Source: Blastomussa wellsi
Taxonomy: Eukaryota > Cnidaria > Anthozoa > Scleractinia > Plerogyridae
DNA length: 64,000 nt
Assembly: GCA_947652115.1 (NCBI GenBank)
Contig: OX393566.1
Coordinates: forward strand, 15,795,315 to 15,859,314
Direction of reading: 5' to 3'
The notes under the pieces are model-generated. The model had not been told where the DNA came from and ran no database searches. It saw only the letters and a program-made list of their open reading frames with translations. Made by a program: the position numbers and the translations under genes. Below, one piece after another: positions 24,101 to 34,322 of the stretch (position 1 is its first letter; every line of letters starts with the position of its first letter).

Positions 24101-24134
24101 TCCAACCATTTTTCTGCAGTCTCTGCATCGATAG
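21102..24134 (+). CDS. 1,010-residue protein of unknown family in a GC-rich island
   Basis: One uninterrupted frame from ATG 21102. N-terminus: NNQIFAQQL ... EIGRYEQIPLFQQAKGRPIREMV, then a low-complexity (NDVAATPAA)n linker. A middle domain contains YDIYSIYYTQDFSGTLD, NKIYNKVVSNFEA, ARGCTRIETTLYG and GHIFVRWGGHTTTGRFFGV. The IYNK ... RIETTLY spacing recalls the R-Y-x-K ... R-x-E signature of Rep_trans-type rolling-circle initiators, but no HUH motif is seen; this is a weak analogy. The last ~250 residues are Lys/Arg-rich. Between about 23,130 and 23,300 another plus frame (coiled coil REETRRKKEEENTKIRQ...) looks more natural, suggesting two compensating indels. GC content is clearly higher than the flanks and five frames are nearly stop-free. 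Could be a transferred or virus/plasmid-like gene. Confidence 0.5.
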   Translation: MAVPNEFLQMSYGGEAKHEGKPFNSNNQIFAQQLCMVSEIGRYEQIPLFQQAKGRPIREMVARSIQKMSSQQLVDFDNETVVVQPSNIVALFFSGAKNEATTPLATPAANDVAATPAANDIAATPAANDVAATPAANDEEEKQEVAATTAANDVAATNDATRKTFESMDLRCEKSVAYHLLLENAWDSNLLADIAKADYLAGNLGRTNLRPLAGLPPFVDDIFIFGYLAREECVYKRGKISCTEGYTTNIVHTVGQGKAENSAIRATIERIEKNTWHRAKRSWFGLHPEKEIAGYFVAKCEVSEVPMEELHQALPVFANRLVGGFGYDIYSIYYTQDFSGTLDCKALVDHLGFETAESLSAAMGENSPRLLDNTASIGEHCCTWLETTEETTTTRNKIYNKVVSNFEAGEIREPVGGHLAEYADCPNQRLRQTFFHPDVQARGCTRIETTLYGLPLAELSNEKASACIENVLARVSVDGDEQALFVVQPPSKQWQNLAATLDRCLVLADKPQGHIFVRWGGHTTTGRFFGVHVRPTPANVEDPTKWEKAVQWVAGDFGFQSCPIFQVDILAANDEGVELGPLRCYTKDANAHTILAASKKPMQLHPNGGNLPTLLPPTDKIVWEWRTKKCHAIGNDSSKYKLQEVPEIAQQRQISALSTRNREKVLEELRYARTAGVETSPLGKRRNSAQERGRKHKDSPGPSRLCRDKEKTRNKKLGDPRKNLRRSCEGHKKVSELAANKIWQVLGFRAKEEQYRVVLQEPNSSGCVSVWATKGLRKILHECAAFFRKEEDNFGRKLFWLVAFNGVDKLGGLVLQIEPPKTFQSNEGKKIVWNPIQVLEAPDPGGLPILRALGAKCEEYDKLCADLAKTNFTEVSAPANKDTKKTTDLLAGEYIAKRFAATIKLSADHSLPAPARRRRAANNRRRKRKKKEIEAVGGLHALQKRKTPLLCRLGEEKTTPSKKKSRRVGVDKLLQQPIHLWCRKQNSPGKQQQKALPVPSPTIFLQSLHR
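21409..21575 (+). repeat. 30-bp coding repeat (NDVAATPAA)
   Basis: GCAACACCCGCTGCAAACGA plus GTTGCA repeated four to five times in frame within the 1,010-residue frame. Slippage-prone linker. Confidence 0.85.
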
Positions 24135-24335
24135 GGCCGACAATGTTGGCCGGATTGCCTTCCATCGAGGTGCAGAACTTGCGAAGAGCTCTCCAATCCT
24201 TCCAGCAGACTTTGTCTTCTTGCTGCTCCCATTCTTTTTTTCGGATGTGGAATTGGCGGAAAGGAAAATGCGGCACACAACCAGGTGGCAGAACCACAAG
24301 ATCCATTGTTCTTTTTCTTTGTTGCATGTTTCCAA
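24018..24335 (-). other. Possible small minus-strand gene, overlapping
   Basis: A minus frame starting at MQQRKRTMDL (about 24,321) reads VPHFPFRQFHIRKKEWEQQED, then WKDWRALRKFCTSMEGNPAN and AETAEKWLDWGLGELFVVAC. This looks more protein-like than the plus frame it overlaps. Family unknown; might instead be chance openness in this stop-poor island. Confidence 0.25.
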
Positions 24336-24344
24336 TTGCGAGCA

Positions 24345-24970
24345 CTAGTCCATTGGACAAATTCCTTTTTTGTTTGCAGGATTCTGTGGTGGGTTGGGCA
24401 ACTGCTCCTTTGCGGCATTCTGCTGTTTCCACTCTTCGTATTTCGGTTGCAGTGTTGCATCCAGAAGAAGGAGGATAGAAACAATCCTGCAAGCAATCCC
24501 AACAACCTGCACAACACCCCAAGCAGCAGATGTTGCGTCATTGGCGGCGCGCACCACCCTGTCTGTTTGTACTCGAACAGCATTGCTGTTTTTTTCTATG
24601 CTCTCCAGGATTCCAACAACAAATCCATATTTTTCTGCAGGTCCTGCACACCGGCCAGTATCTGCGGCAGAAGAACATCCTGCCACTTTTCGGTTTCTGC
24701 GGGCTTTGCAGCCGCGGTTTCTGTAGACTTTGCAGGCCTTGCAGCCGCTGTTTCGGTTTTTCCATCGAAAATGCCTGCTTCTCTCCATATTCTGTAGAGC
24801 CTTGTTGTGCCAATACCGAATTTCTTTTGTATCTCCCTGGGCGCTTGTTCGCCTCTTGCAGCGACAATTTCTCGTATTTCTTCGGGGGAAAGCACTTTTG
24901 CAGGCTGCATTGCATATATTTTTGCAGATATTTTTTGGGGACACCGCCTCCAAATTGGTGTTTCTGGCAT
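24345..24970 (-). CDS. HTH protein with C-terminal hydrophobic segment (frameshifted)
   Basis: From ATG 24970: residues ~20-60 form a resolvase/homeodomain-like helix-turn-helix (LSPEEIREIVAARGEQ, KKFGIGTTRLYRIWREAG). An Ala/Lys/Thr linker follows (KTETAAARPAKSTETAAAKPA), then a coiled-coil start (LAGVQDLQKNMDLLLES). There the frame meets TAG at about 24,596. The overlapping frame continues the helix naturally (SIEKNSNAVRVQTDRVVRA), reaches a hydrophobic stretch (VVQVVGIACRIVSILLLL) and stops at 24345. One indel near 24,610 would unify them. Convergent to the large GC-island gene and similar in base composition, so probably part of the same unit. Function unknown. Confidence 0.5.
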
Positions 24971-25024
24971 CCCTGGCGTATACTAAACAAAAGAAATTTT
25001 TTATGAGCTGTGCATTGTGACACA

Positions 25025-25815
25025 GTGCTAGCGTGTTAAGAGAATTTCTTTCGTCATCACCTTTTTACCTGTTTTCCCGTGGAGGGTCACATTTTGTCGA
25101 ACTGTGATTGCCAGTACTTCAGCTGCGATCACAAATAGATAAGGAGACAGTGGGTCTCCTTGTCTGAGTCCCCTTTGAAGAGTAAAGTAATCTGATGCAA
25201 CACACGTTTCTTATAACGCAACTTTGCGTATTTTTATAAAAGGTTGTTACCCATGGAATTAAGTCAGTAACAAAGTTAAAATATTCCAGACAGTTTAAAA
25301 GATAATTCTACTACAAACTGCCGGAAGCCTTTTTAAAATCTATGAACATCATTAAACCTGGAATGTTTTCTTCAACTGTTAACTCTATAATATCGAAGAT
25401 TGAATGAACTGTTTCGCCTATTTAGCGGTCCTTTGGTTATAGTGAATGATATTTGGAAGGACATTTGTAATTCTAGCTGCTATAACTTTTGACATAATTT
25501 TGGCATCAATATTTAGCAAAGATATTGGTTGCCAATTTTCTAAAAGCGAATAGTCTTTTCCTTTCTTTTCAATTAAAGTTATGATTGCTTGTTTTAGGAA
25601 AAGTGACATTTCACCTGTTTTAAAACATTCATTTACACATTTAGTGAAAGATTCGCCAATAATAGGCCAACATTTTCTGTAAAATTTGATCGGAATTCCA
25701 TCGTTTCCAGGAGTCTTGTCATTTTTAAAACTGTCTACTGCTGAGGCGCATTCTTCCGGAGAAATTGCACCTTTGCATGACAACTTCTGTTCTTCTGAAT
25801 GTTTGGTCCAATGGA
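25025..25815 (-). pseudogene. LINE reverse transcriptase fragment (L1/Tx1-like)
   Basis: Minus frame 25418-25825 has the RT start: FKNDKTPGNDGIPIKFYRKCW, LIEKKGKDYSLLENWQPISLLN. A decayed continuation around 25,080-25,170 contains RGLRQGDPLSPYLFVIAAE. Both ends are cut: the N-terminal endonuclease and the YxDD box are absent. Motifs match the LINE at 50.8-52.5 kb, probably a related family. Confidence 0.75.
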
Positions 25816-26066
25816 TCGCGCCCAAGGCCGACCTCCGGGACCGTCCCCTTTTTTTCTCTGTTTAGTGTCGTGCAACCAACCCAAGTTTATGTGTGTGTTT
25901 TTTAATTTCTACTTGGCATTGCTTAGTTTACAAGATCTTGCATTGTGTGGAGTATTCAGCTACCAGTGCATGCTTGAAATAAATCACCCACATTCATTGT
26001 CTTTTCTTTATATCAGTTCTTTGACCATATGTTTGACAATAGCAATTATAGTCAAATTAAACTCTA
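25816..26066. other. No gene recognised
   Basis: AT-rich spacer between the LINE fragment and the Harbinger remnant. Confidence 0.4.
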
Positions 26067-26297
26067 TGGGCCGATTATTTAAACAAAGTCTAAGTTAACC
26101 ATTGTTTAGGGCTGAGCTGCGGTTTTGATGTTGTTTTGATAAACAACGGTTAAACAATGTGTAAAATTCATTATTAAAACATGGCTGAACTGTGTTTTCT
26201 CAAGTCAATGACTAAACCATGTCTCACGAGGAAATGCATTGTCTGCAGAACTATTTTGTATGGAAATTTCCAGATTGTGGCAGATTGTCTCTGCAAC

Positions 26298-26497
26298 ATG
26301 ACTTCTAAAACAAGTCGCACAACAAATTTCAGCAAACAAGAAAAACTGTTATTGGCCGAATTGGGTAAAGACTTTCCAGAAGTGGAAAGTAAAGGCTATG
26401 ACAGCAAGATGTTGACCAAAGGCATGGGAGGAAATTTTAACTAGATTTAACTCCCAAATTCCTAATGGTATCAAACGCGACCTCGGTCAGCTTTAAG
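26298..26497 (+). pseudogene. Myb/SANT-like adaptor, N-terminal piece
   Basis: ATG 26298 begins MTSKTSRTTNFSKQEKLLLA with a Myb/SANT-like helix set (ELGKDFPEVESKGYDSKMLT). A one-base frame change at about 26,418 leads to AWEEILTRFNSQIPNG and IKRDLGQL, where a MITE interrupts. 26904-26963 continues the third helix (DA-QWLKLKK) before the BEL LTR. Such proteins are the DNA-binding partner of PIF/Harbinger transposases. Confidence 0.65.
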
Positions 26498-26903
26498 GTA
26501 GCCTGCGTGCAGCCGTCTCCTATTTCCTAAAGTGATGTCTGTGAAACGGCGTCATTAATCATATTCCAGTATCCGGCTGTTTCTCCAGAATCTGGGGACC
26601 GCTCTCTCATTGGTTGCTTTGACAGTACCCATTGTTAGAATCAACCCTGATTGGCTGTCATCGTAAAACACTCAACATAATTATTAAACATTAACTCACT
26701 GTCTTTGCTAGTACTGTTTTTCTGTTTTATTTCTATTGCTTAAGCTCTCTAAATTGATTCTATTTGATTGAGCGAAATTCTTGAATTAAAGCTATAATTC
26801 ATGCTAAATTTAAACTTGAACAGCAGGATACTGCAACACGATTAGCGACGCCGTTTCGTAGACGTCACTTTTCCGCTTTAGGAGACGGCTGCACGCAGGC
26901 TAC
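26498..26903. mobile_element. MITE with GTAGCCTGCGTGCAGCCGTC ends
   Basis: 406 bp; ends are inverted copies over about 30 bases (GTAGCCTGCGTGCAGCCGTC on each side, continuing TCCTA). Flanks TTTAAG and TTCAAG could be a 6-bp target duplication with one mutation. No coding capacity. Inserted in the Myb/SANT gene. Confidence 0.85.
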
Positions 26904-26963
26904 TTCAAGGATGCTGGCAGTGGCTGAAACTCAAAAAAGGAGCATGACTTACATTTTGAAGAA

Positions 26964-27245
26964 TGTCCGCTCTACTTCAGTGCTCTCCAAAATTCACAAG
27001 ATGTTTTTAAGGTTTTTATTCTCACAGTCACAATTCGATCACATCAGGTACAACTCTCACACACTCACACTGTCGCACACTCAGAGAGTAATTCTACTCA
27101 ATCCTATTTTATCGGCTATGCTCATAGTTTGGTCACATAGGAATTTCCGGTGATTGTTGATTTTATCTATTGGTTCCGTTTACATTCATGTCAAAATGGT
27201 CACGTCCTATTGGTTACGCAATATGATAACAACACGTTTCCGACA
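26964..27245 (-). repeat. BEL 3' LTR
   Basis: On the minus strand it begins TGTCGGAAACGTG and ends GAGCGGACA, i.e. TG...CA termini. Same length as the 5' LTR. Confidence 0.9.
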
Positions 27246-27656
27246 AACACTCCCCTCATATGGTTCGCTATCGAAGTATATGTCATAATTATGTTTCAAT
27301 CACACGATTTGAATCTTGAGCTATTTGAATCACATGAGCGGTAACAAACGATAATCAGTTCTTGATCAACGTCCCTGTACTTCCTATTAACGATTTCAAA
27401 TTAAAGTTCACAGTTCAGGCTGTCTACTGATTCTCTGAAAACAAATAATGATATGTTCTACTGCTAATGGATCAGTTTTCACGAACTGATTCAGTGTCCA
27501 AATTTCACATTGTTCAACACCCGCAACTTGTATGATTTCCTGTTCATAATTCACACTGTTCAGCATCCGCAACTTGTTTCATTCGCAACCTTGCTGCTGC
27601 CGCTGCATCTCTTCTAGGGCGGAAATCCTGAGCCTGCGGGTTTAAGTGGGGTTCTG

Positions 27657-30600
27657 TCACTGGCGTGCTGAGGTCACACTCGAGTTCCAATGGGTACAAA
27701 TGTTGTACTGGTCGGTCCAGCATGCTTTTAGCAGTTCTGAGTTGAACTGCGCGAATGACACCGTCGCTGGGTAGACTTCATTCACTATGGCCAGAGGCCA
27801 TGTTCCACGGTTCTTGTTTTCAGTTTTCACAATGACGACATCTCCCTTTTTAGGTTGGAACTTGGTCACTCCGTGTGTCACTCCGTGTCTTTCTCTTAGT
27901 GCTGTAAGGTATTCTCTCTGCCAGCGACTCCACATTTGGTCCTTACAGGTTTTCAGATACTTAGCACGTCTCCGGATGTCTCGATCTGTTATCCTCCAGG
28001 TTTCCTCTTCCGGTAAATGGTTTGTTCGCTGGTACAAGAAGGTCGCCGGCGTTAAAATTGGTAACTCGACGTCATCTTCCACATAGCTTAATGGACGGCG
28101 ATTAATCTGGGTTTCAACGTCGAGCAGCACCTCACTGAGCTCAGACCAGGTTAGAGTAGCGCCACCAATTGCTTTGTACATGGAAGCTTTCACGACTCCA
28201 ATTAATCTCTCGAACTGACCCCCCCACCAAGGGGCGCGGCTCAAGTTAAATTTCCATTTGATCTCGTGTTGTTCTAGAAGACCATGGAGACGCTCATCTT
28301 TTCGTAACTGCCATAGCCATTTCTCAGCTTTAATGAAGGTACCGCCATTATCTGAGTAGATGACACGCGGTCGTCCGCGACGAGAGATGAACCGCTTGAG
28401 ACATGCGATAAAGTTGTCTGTATCCAGGCTGGCTATTAACTCTAGATGTACAGCCCTTGAAAGACTGCAAGTGAAGATAGCCAGATAGGCGTTTCCTTGA
28501 CTTTCCTTTCCCGCTTTGTACTTCAATGGTCCAGCGAAATCTGTGCTGATGACTTCAAATGCCCCGCCAACTGTGGTCCGATCTTCCGGTAACTGACCAG
28601 GTATTGGGTTTCTTGCCAGAGTTGCACTGAATCTCTTGCAACCATAGCACTTTCTTTGGACCGATTTGACCAAGCTACGAAGTTTTGGTACCCAGTATCT
28701 CTCTCTTACTGCGGCCATTGTCAGAGCGACTCCCCCATGCAGCGTCTCGCTATGAACTTGATGGACCAGTTTTTCTGTAAACCTTTCACTGCTGGGTAGG
28801 TATATCGGAACTTGCCCTTGTATCCGGCCGTGGCAAGTCATCACTCCCTCTGCATTGGGTTTCAGGTTGAGTTGTTTGCTAATTTGAGGATAGCCTGTAG
28901 TTCCTTTGTCTCGCCGTTGGACTCGCTTAATCCACCAACCGCGTACGTCCTCTATTTCTTCTGTAAGCAGGGGCCCGAGTTTCTTCTCTTTATTCTTGCA
29001 GTTATGAATGAATCTCTTGATCCATGGGCCGACTCTCAAGGTTCGGCGCAAGCTGGTGCGTTCGAGGAGTTCTTCGACCTCGTCTGGTTCTGGTTTGGTT
29101 TGTGCTAGGTTGAGCACTTCCCTAATGACTTTGGCTTCAACTTCTGATGCTGATGACGATCGAGTGACTGGGTTTATTGGCCACTCGGACTTGTCTCGGA
29201 GCCACGCCGGTCCCTGTTGCCAAAGTACTGAGTGAGCTGGAGCGCCTCTGCTCGCTAGGTCTGCCGGGTTTTCATCCGTAGGAACGTACCTCCACTCGAT
29301 CTACTTGTGTAATTGTATCTTGGCAACTCGATTCGCGACAAACTGTTTATACTGGCCATTTCCCTTGATCCAATGAAGTGCGACGGTGCTGTCTAGCCAT
29401 CCAAACACCTTTGGGGAGGGCACGTTATCTAGAGCGTTGCGTACGTTTATCAATAGATTGGTAGCCATGTGCGCTGCAATCAATTATAGGCGTGGTATAG
29501 TCAGTCCCTGTTTGGCAAGTCGACTCTTAGCGACCACTAATCGTTGAGTGTTGCCTGATGGTTGGCGTACAACTGCATAGACTGCTGCGCCTACTCCTCG
29601 TTCTGATGCGTCCCCGAAAGAGTGTTGTTCCACTGCTTGTATTTCTTCTTGATAACTTGCTATTGGTCGCGGTACTTGCTGTTCACAAGGTAATTGCTCC
29701 TCCCATTTTTTCCAGCATTGTAGGAGCGCTCCGTTAATCTTCGCATCTCATGGTGCTTTGGTTTCACACAACACGATAAATCTGCTTTGCGGTGAGTGTC
29801 AATGGTGCAATCAGGCCTAAGGGATCATAAATCTTAGCCATCTTTCCCAGGATTCCTTGCTTCGTTGGCTGGTTTCTTCTTCGGGTATCACTTAAGGTGT
29901 CTTGCTCTTTGTCCCACTTGAGTCCCGGCATCTTCGATTCAGTTGGTTTAACATTTAGTTGTTGCTTAGCAAATGATTGCTCTTCAGAGGTGACGATTAG
30001 GTTTGCATCTTCCTCTAGCTGTTTGACATTGGAATGCCACTTGTGGAGTTGGAATGTTGCGTCGCTGAATATCTGAACGGCTTTCTCTTTCCGCTGCTGG
30101 GCGTGGCTTGTATTTTGTCCACCCGTTAGTAGATCATCGACATACAAGCTGCGTCGAAGCTCTGCCACTATTCCTGGTTCTCGTTCTTCCCAAGCATCTA
30201 AATGGGCCTCGATTACTCCACCGAGCAGGAAAGGCGATGGGGCTAGACCAAACAGTGCACGAGTGAAACGTAGTATCTCTAACTTCCCGTGCTCACTTTT
30301 CCTCCAATGGAATCTTAACGCATCACGTTCACACTCCCGGATACGTATTTGTAAGAAGGCCTTTTGGATGTCTGCGGTTACAACTACGGGATATGCTCTC
30401 TGTCTGACTAGTATGTCCCAAAGCTTGTTTTGCAATGGAGGACCAGAACAAAGACACTCGTTCAGCGATGGTGACTCTGGCGTTGCTCTTGCAGAAGCGT
30501 CATAGACTATGCGCATCTTGGTTGTTTCAGCCGTTTCTCTGATCACTGCTTTGTGTGGAATGTAGAATTCTTTCCCCACGATTTCTTCTGGTGCGACTTC

Positions 30601-30704
30601 AACAACGTTCTGGAGTTGCTCGCGTATAATGGCATCGTACTCATCGGTGAGGTTGATGCGCTGCAGTTTTCTGGTCAGACTTGACAGGTGCCGTATACTT
30701 CCTT
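27657..30704 (-). pseudogene. BEL/Pao pol (RT, RNase H, integrase)
   Basis: Three open segments separated by single stop codons: 29764-30579+ (RT with the YVDDLL box), 29301-29483 (RNase H/connection), and 27657-29117 (H2C2 zinc region, integrase core with DFAGPL and YSDNGGTF, then a DUF5641-like tail). The retroviral-type catalytic residues are present, but stops near 29,300, 29,488 and 29,757 and the LINE insertion at the N-terminal side make it a pseudogene. Confidence 0.85.
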
Positions 30705-31060
30705 AGATAGATAGATAGATAGATAGATAGTTTATTGAAATTACCCTTGCAGCCCGAGGGCTGAATTACGATAATTTTTACAAGTGTAAGACGTAAATTA
30801 AATTACAACTATAAATAATACTAATAATAAAAATTACATAATGGTAAATTAAGAGAGTTACTTGATAAGAATAAACTTATCATTATTATATAAACACTAA
30901 GTTATAATTAAGATACAATTAAAGTTATTTAAGTTGTAAAAGGACGTGCTATCGGCAATGGCTTATAATAAAACTGTCTCTAAAACGATTGGTTTGTTTG
31001 TTGGCAGGCGGAGGCGATGGTGATGCATTTTTCCATCGGATTGAACTCGGCCTTCTCTTC
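30705..31060 (-). mobile_element. LINE 3'-end fragment with (TATC)n tail in BEL pol
   Basis: The (GATA)n run at 30705-30730, preceded on the minus strand by a GGGCTGCAAGGGTAATTTCAATAAA block, is a LINE-style 3' end with microsatellite tail. The 5' junction is near 31,060, where the BEL frame (HPKLPTNK) becomes foreign. It separates protease from RT. Probably 5'-truncated on insertion. Confidence 0.7.
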
Positions 31061-32240
31061 GTTTGTTTGTTGGCAGTTTTGGATGATTGCCTCGCCATGG
31101 TAGCCCGGTTTCATACCATCCTTCCGGTGAGCGCTGCAGTTGTTCCTTAAATTCTGCGTGCACCATGCTTTGGTCATGTTCTGGTGTGTCTGCAAGCCCT
31201 AGTACGTCAAGCCTGCATAACTCTTCGTAGTCACTCTGTGATGTTTGCGTGAGCAGCATCGTGTTGTGGTCAAATTCTGATCCCGGACTCATAATAAACC
31301 ATCCAAGTTTAGTTTTCTCCGCCACCGGTTCTCCATCCTGTCCAATTTGAGGCTTTGTCTCAGTTTTTACGCGCGCATATTCCCCGCTTCCTAGTACGAC
31401 GTGTATGGGAAGTTGTTCCTTTGTGTCACGGTCTGTGATTTTGACTCCTTGCAGATGTGGGTACTTATTTATCAATTGTCCATAATTAGGGTTGTCAATC
31501 GATAACAGCTCAGCTTTGTTCACTTTGGTCATTCTCACAGACATCTGGTAATTTCCGTCTAAAGATTCCACGACGGTGTCGTACACTTCTAGTTTGGTTA
31601 CTTTGGAGCTGATTAGCATTTCTACACGTTTTGTTTTCGTTTCACTTGGCTTTTTCTTTAGAAGATCCAATAGCTTCGCAGATGCATATGACCTTCCCGC
31701 GCCGGTATCTATCAACGCGCGACACATAATACCATCAACCTTCACTGTCAAAACTGGCATGATGCCTTCATTGTTTCCACTGGCTGTCATCAACGTCTGG
31801 TTCCCGCTGTTCGTTTGTTCACGATCACATATCGAAGAGTGATGACGTTTGTGACAATGTAAGCACGTCTTCTTGCTGAAACACTCTGCGGCGCGGTGAT
31901 TCGGTGTTGCGCAATTGAAACATAGCTGCTTTCTCGCCAAAAACTGCTTTCGTTCGTTCACGGTTGAGATCTTCTGGCATTCAGACGATCTATGCGTCAC
32001 ATCACCACAATAAACGCATTTGTGTGGCTTAGCATCACCACCACGTGCTTGGAAGAGCTTCCTTGAGTGGTCACGTTTCGAATTAAGCTGCTTTGATGTT
32101 TCTCATTCTTCAATCGGGTTTCGCTTTGTCCAAAGTCTTACTGCCTCTGACAACTGGGCGAAATTCCACTTCTCCCAATCCGGATCCGTTCGTACCAGGT
32201 CTCCACGAATAGCTGGCAGTTTATCCAGTGTCATTGGTAC
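31061..32240 (-). pseudogene. BEL Gag zinc knuckles and aspartic protease
   Basis: CxxC/CCHC knuckles (CFNCATPNHRAAEC, CLHCHKRHHSSIC) are followed by the protease with the DTGAG active-site motif (ALIDTGAGRSYAS), then a DUF1758-type region ending at the LINE insertion. The frame up to 32000 is open; upstream toward Gag a stop and a frame change intervene. Confidence 0.8.
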
Positions 32241-32266
32241 GTTTCCATTAACTTCACTGAGCTTAT

Positions 32267-33061
32267 TCATTGTTTCCAACGCTTGGATTTCAATTTCAAT
32301 TTCTCGCTAAACTCGCTTATCCTCCTAGGGTTGGCGCTTGTGATGACGGGGAGAGCCATTATTTCTTTGACGAACGCCTTGGTTATTTCGGATTCCTTCC
32401 CATAGTTGCTAAGTAAAATCGACTTGGCTCTATTGTAGCCCTCAGTTGTAAACGGCAAGGCTTCCACGGCGGTTTTAACCTTGGGACCCAGTAGCCCACA
32501 TAAATAGGTGAATTTATTGATTGGTGCTATTTCGGCCTTGTCGATTGTCTCCGTGAACTGACCCCAGAACCTTGGCCAATCTAAGTTAGAGCCTTCGAAT
32601 CTTTGAATTTCGATCTTTGGTAGCTTCGCTTGTGTTTGTTTAGGTGCCCCGCCTCCTTCGTGGTTTGCTTGCGTGGCGATTTCGGTCTGAAGTTTCATCT
32701 TTTGTTCATGCACTTTCATCTCGAATTTAAGTTGATCTTCACGCGTGGTCGTCTCTTCTTGGCGTCTTCTGTCCTCGAACCATTTGCGAAGCTTCCCCAC
32801 TTCTTCGTCAGCTTTCATTAACTGAAGGTCAATTGTAGCATTCCACGTACCTATGTCACCAAGATCTTCCTCTGCTTCTATCTTTAAGGCTTCCAACGCA
32901 TGCTTTAACTCATCCGCTTGAGATATTGTAGATCTTAATGCTCCCGTATGTCTCTCAATAGCTTCTACAGATCCTGAATGTAGCACTTGTTCCGTTCTCT
33001 TGGCATGGATTTCTAGTTGCGTAAGTTTCGTTTGCAGTTTTCCCTTTGCGTTCTCCGTCAA
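32267..33061 (-). pseudogene. BEL Gag N-terminal region (DUF1759)
   Basis: 265-codon frame starting near the 5' LTR: coiled coil (EDRRRQEETTTREDQLKFEM), then the DUF1759 capsid core (LPKIEIQRFEGSNLDWPRFW, YLCGLLGPKV). A frame change at about 32,270 separates it from the knuckles. Confidence 0.8.
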
Positions 33062-33151
33062 CGGCGTAGGTTTAAAATATAGAATTCAGGACTTAATTAT
33101 ACTCACAACCATGTAGATAGCGATCCCGTCGGAGGTGCCACGTTTGGAGAA

Positions 33152-33433
33152 TGTCCGCTCTACTTCAGTGCTCTCCAAAATTCACAAGATGTTTTTAAGG
33201 TTTTTATTCTCACAGTCACAATTCGATCACATCAGTTACAACTCCCACACACTCACACTGCCGCACACTCAGAGAGTAATTCTACTCGATCCTATTTTAT
33301 CGGCTATGCTCGTAGTTTGGTCACACAGGAATTTCCGGTGATTGTTGATTTTATCTATTGGTTCCGTTTACGTTCATGTCAAAATGGTCACGTCCTATTG
33401 GTCACGCAATATGATAACAACACGTTTCCGACA
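33152..33433 (-). repeat. BEL 5' LTR
   Basis: Pairs with 26964-27245; differences are isolated substitutions. Downstream on the minus strand the internal region starts TCTCCAAACG and then TGGCACCTCCGACGGG, a plausible primer-binding segment. Confidence 0.9.
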
Positions 33434-33788
33434 ACATCGTTGAGAAACAAGAAAAACTGATGGAGGAAAAGCTCCTGCCTCCCCAAGTGAAGTAAGCAAA
33501 TTAGTAGCGGACGTACTCCCAGCCTCTTTTAATCCTTTAGAGCAGGAATTTGATGATGATGCAGGAGAAGAACTTGATTTAAGGCACGCCAAAGACGGAA
33601 GTTATTACAGGTGAAGTGGAGCCAAGTCTATTTGCTGACCTTGAAGCAATTGGCAAGAAAGGAGCAGAAAAAGTCACGAAAAAGGAGGATAATCAGATTA
33701 CATAATCAACAATTATCGATCATCAGATGACATTACATTAACAGGTTCAAACGCAAAAAAACAGAAACCCTTGAGGAGGACCCATTAT
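33434..33788 (+). pseudogene. Myb/SANT-like adaptor, middle piece
   Basis: Between the BEL LTR and the rve transposon the plus strand encodes SEVSKLVADVLPASFNPLEQ and EFDDDAGEELDL, then an acidic/basic tail (ADLEAIGKKGAEKVTKKED, FKRKKTETLEEDPLL) with minor frame changes. The last codons run straight into the target duplication CATTAT at 33783-33788. Confidence 0.6.
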
Positions 33789-33871
33789 TACGGTGGCCCG
33801 TAAGGGCCATCTTGATATGAGTATTATTTTTTTAAGTCGAAATATTTTCATCAATTTAGCGTCGATCTTAT

Positions 33872-34250
33872 AACCCGAGATCTCGACTTATAACACGAGA
33901 TCTCGACTTATAACACGAGATCTCGACTTATAACACGAGATTTCGACTTATAACCCGAGATCTCGACTTATAACACGAGATCTCGACTTATAACACGAGA
34001 TCTCGACTTATAACACGAGATCTCGACTTATAACACGAGATCTCGACTTATAACACAAGATCTCGACTTTAACACGAGATCTCGACTTATAACACGAGAT
34101 CTCGACTTACTAACGCGAGATCTCGACTTATAACACAAGATCTCGACTTGTAACGCGAGATCTCCACTTATAACACGAGATCTCTACTTATAACACGAGA
34201 TCTCCACTTATAACACGAGATCTCGACTTACTAACGCGAGATCTCGACAT
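33872..34250 (+). repeat. Left subterminal array, ~20-bp units
   Basis: About 19 copies of CGAGATCTCGACTTATAACA with small variations (CTAACG, TTGTAACG). Each unit contains the palindrome GAGATCTC. Confidence 0.95.
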
Positions 34251-34322
34251 TTTACGTGAAGGAGCTTTCCTCTTCCAGAACTGGTCACACGGTCAGCTGT
34301 GTAGCTGTTGCATTGGCACGCG

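Larger units (their letters stand above)
26964..33433 (-). mobile_element. BEL/Pao LTR retrotransposon, defective
   Basis: Two 282-bp direct repeats (26964-27245 and 33152-33433), more than 95% alike by eye, bound gag-pro-pol on the minus strand. Domain order is DUF1759 Gag, zinc knuckles, aspartic protease, RT, RNase H, integrase, which is the BEL/Pao order. A purine-rich tract (ATGAGGGGAGTG) precedes the 3' LTR. Inactive: stop codons in pol, frame changes in gag, and a LINE fragment in pol. No matching 5-bp target duplication was seen. It splits the Myb/SANT gene of the older Harbinger. Confidence 0.9.

Noticed and set aside
21134..24583. Long reading frames in the other frames of the GC-rich island (e.g. 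22141-23508 plus, 22853-24583 minus)
   Set aside because: Their composition (Pro/Ser/Arg/Cys-rich) is that of shadows of a stop-poor coding block; only the coiled-coil stretch near 23,130-23,300 was kept as a frameshift hint.
30705..30730. (GATA)n run as an independent microsatellite
   Set aside because: It is the 3' tail of a LINE fragment inserted into BEL pol.
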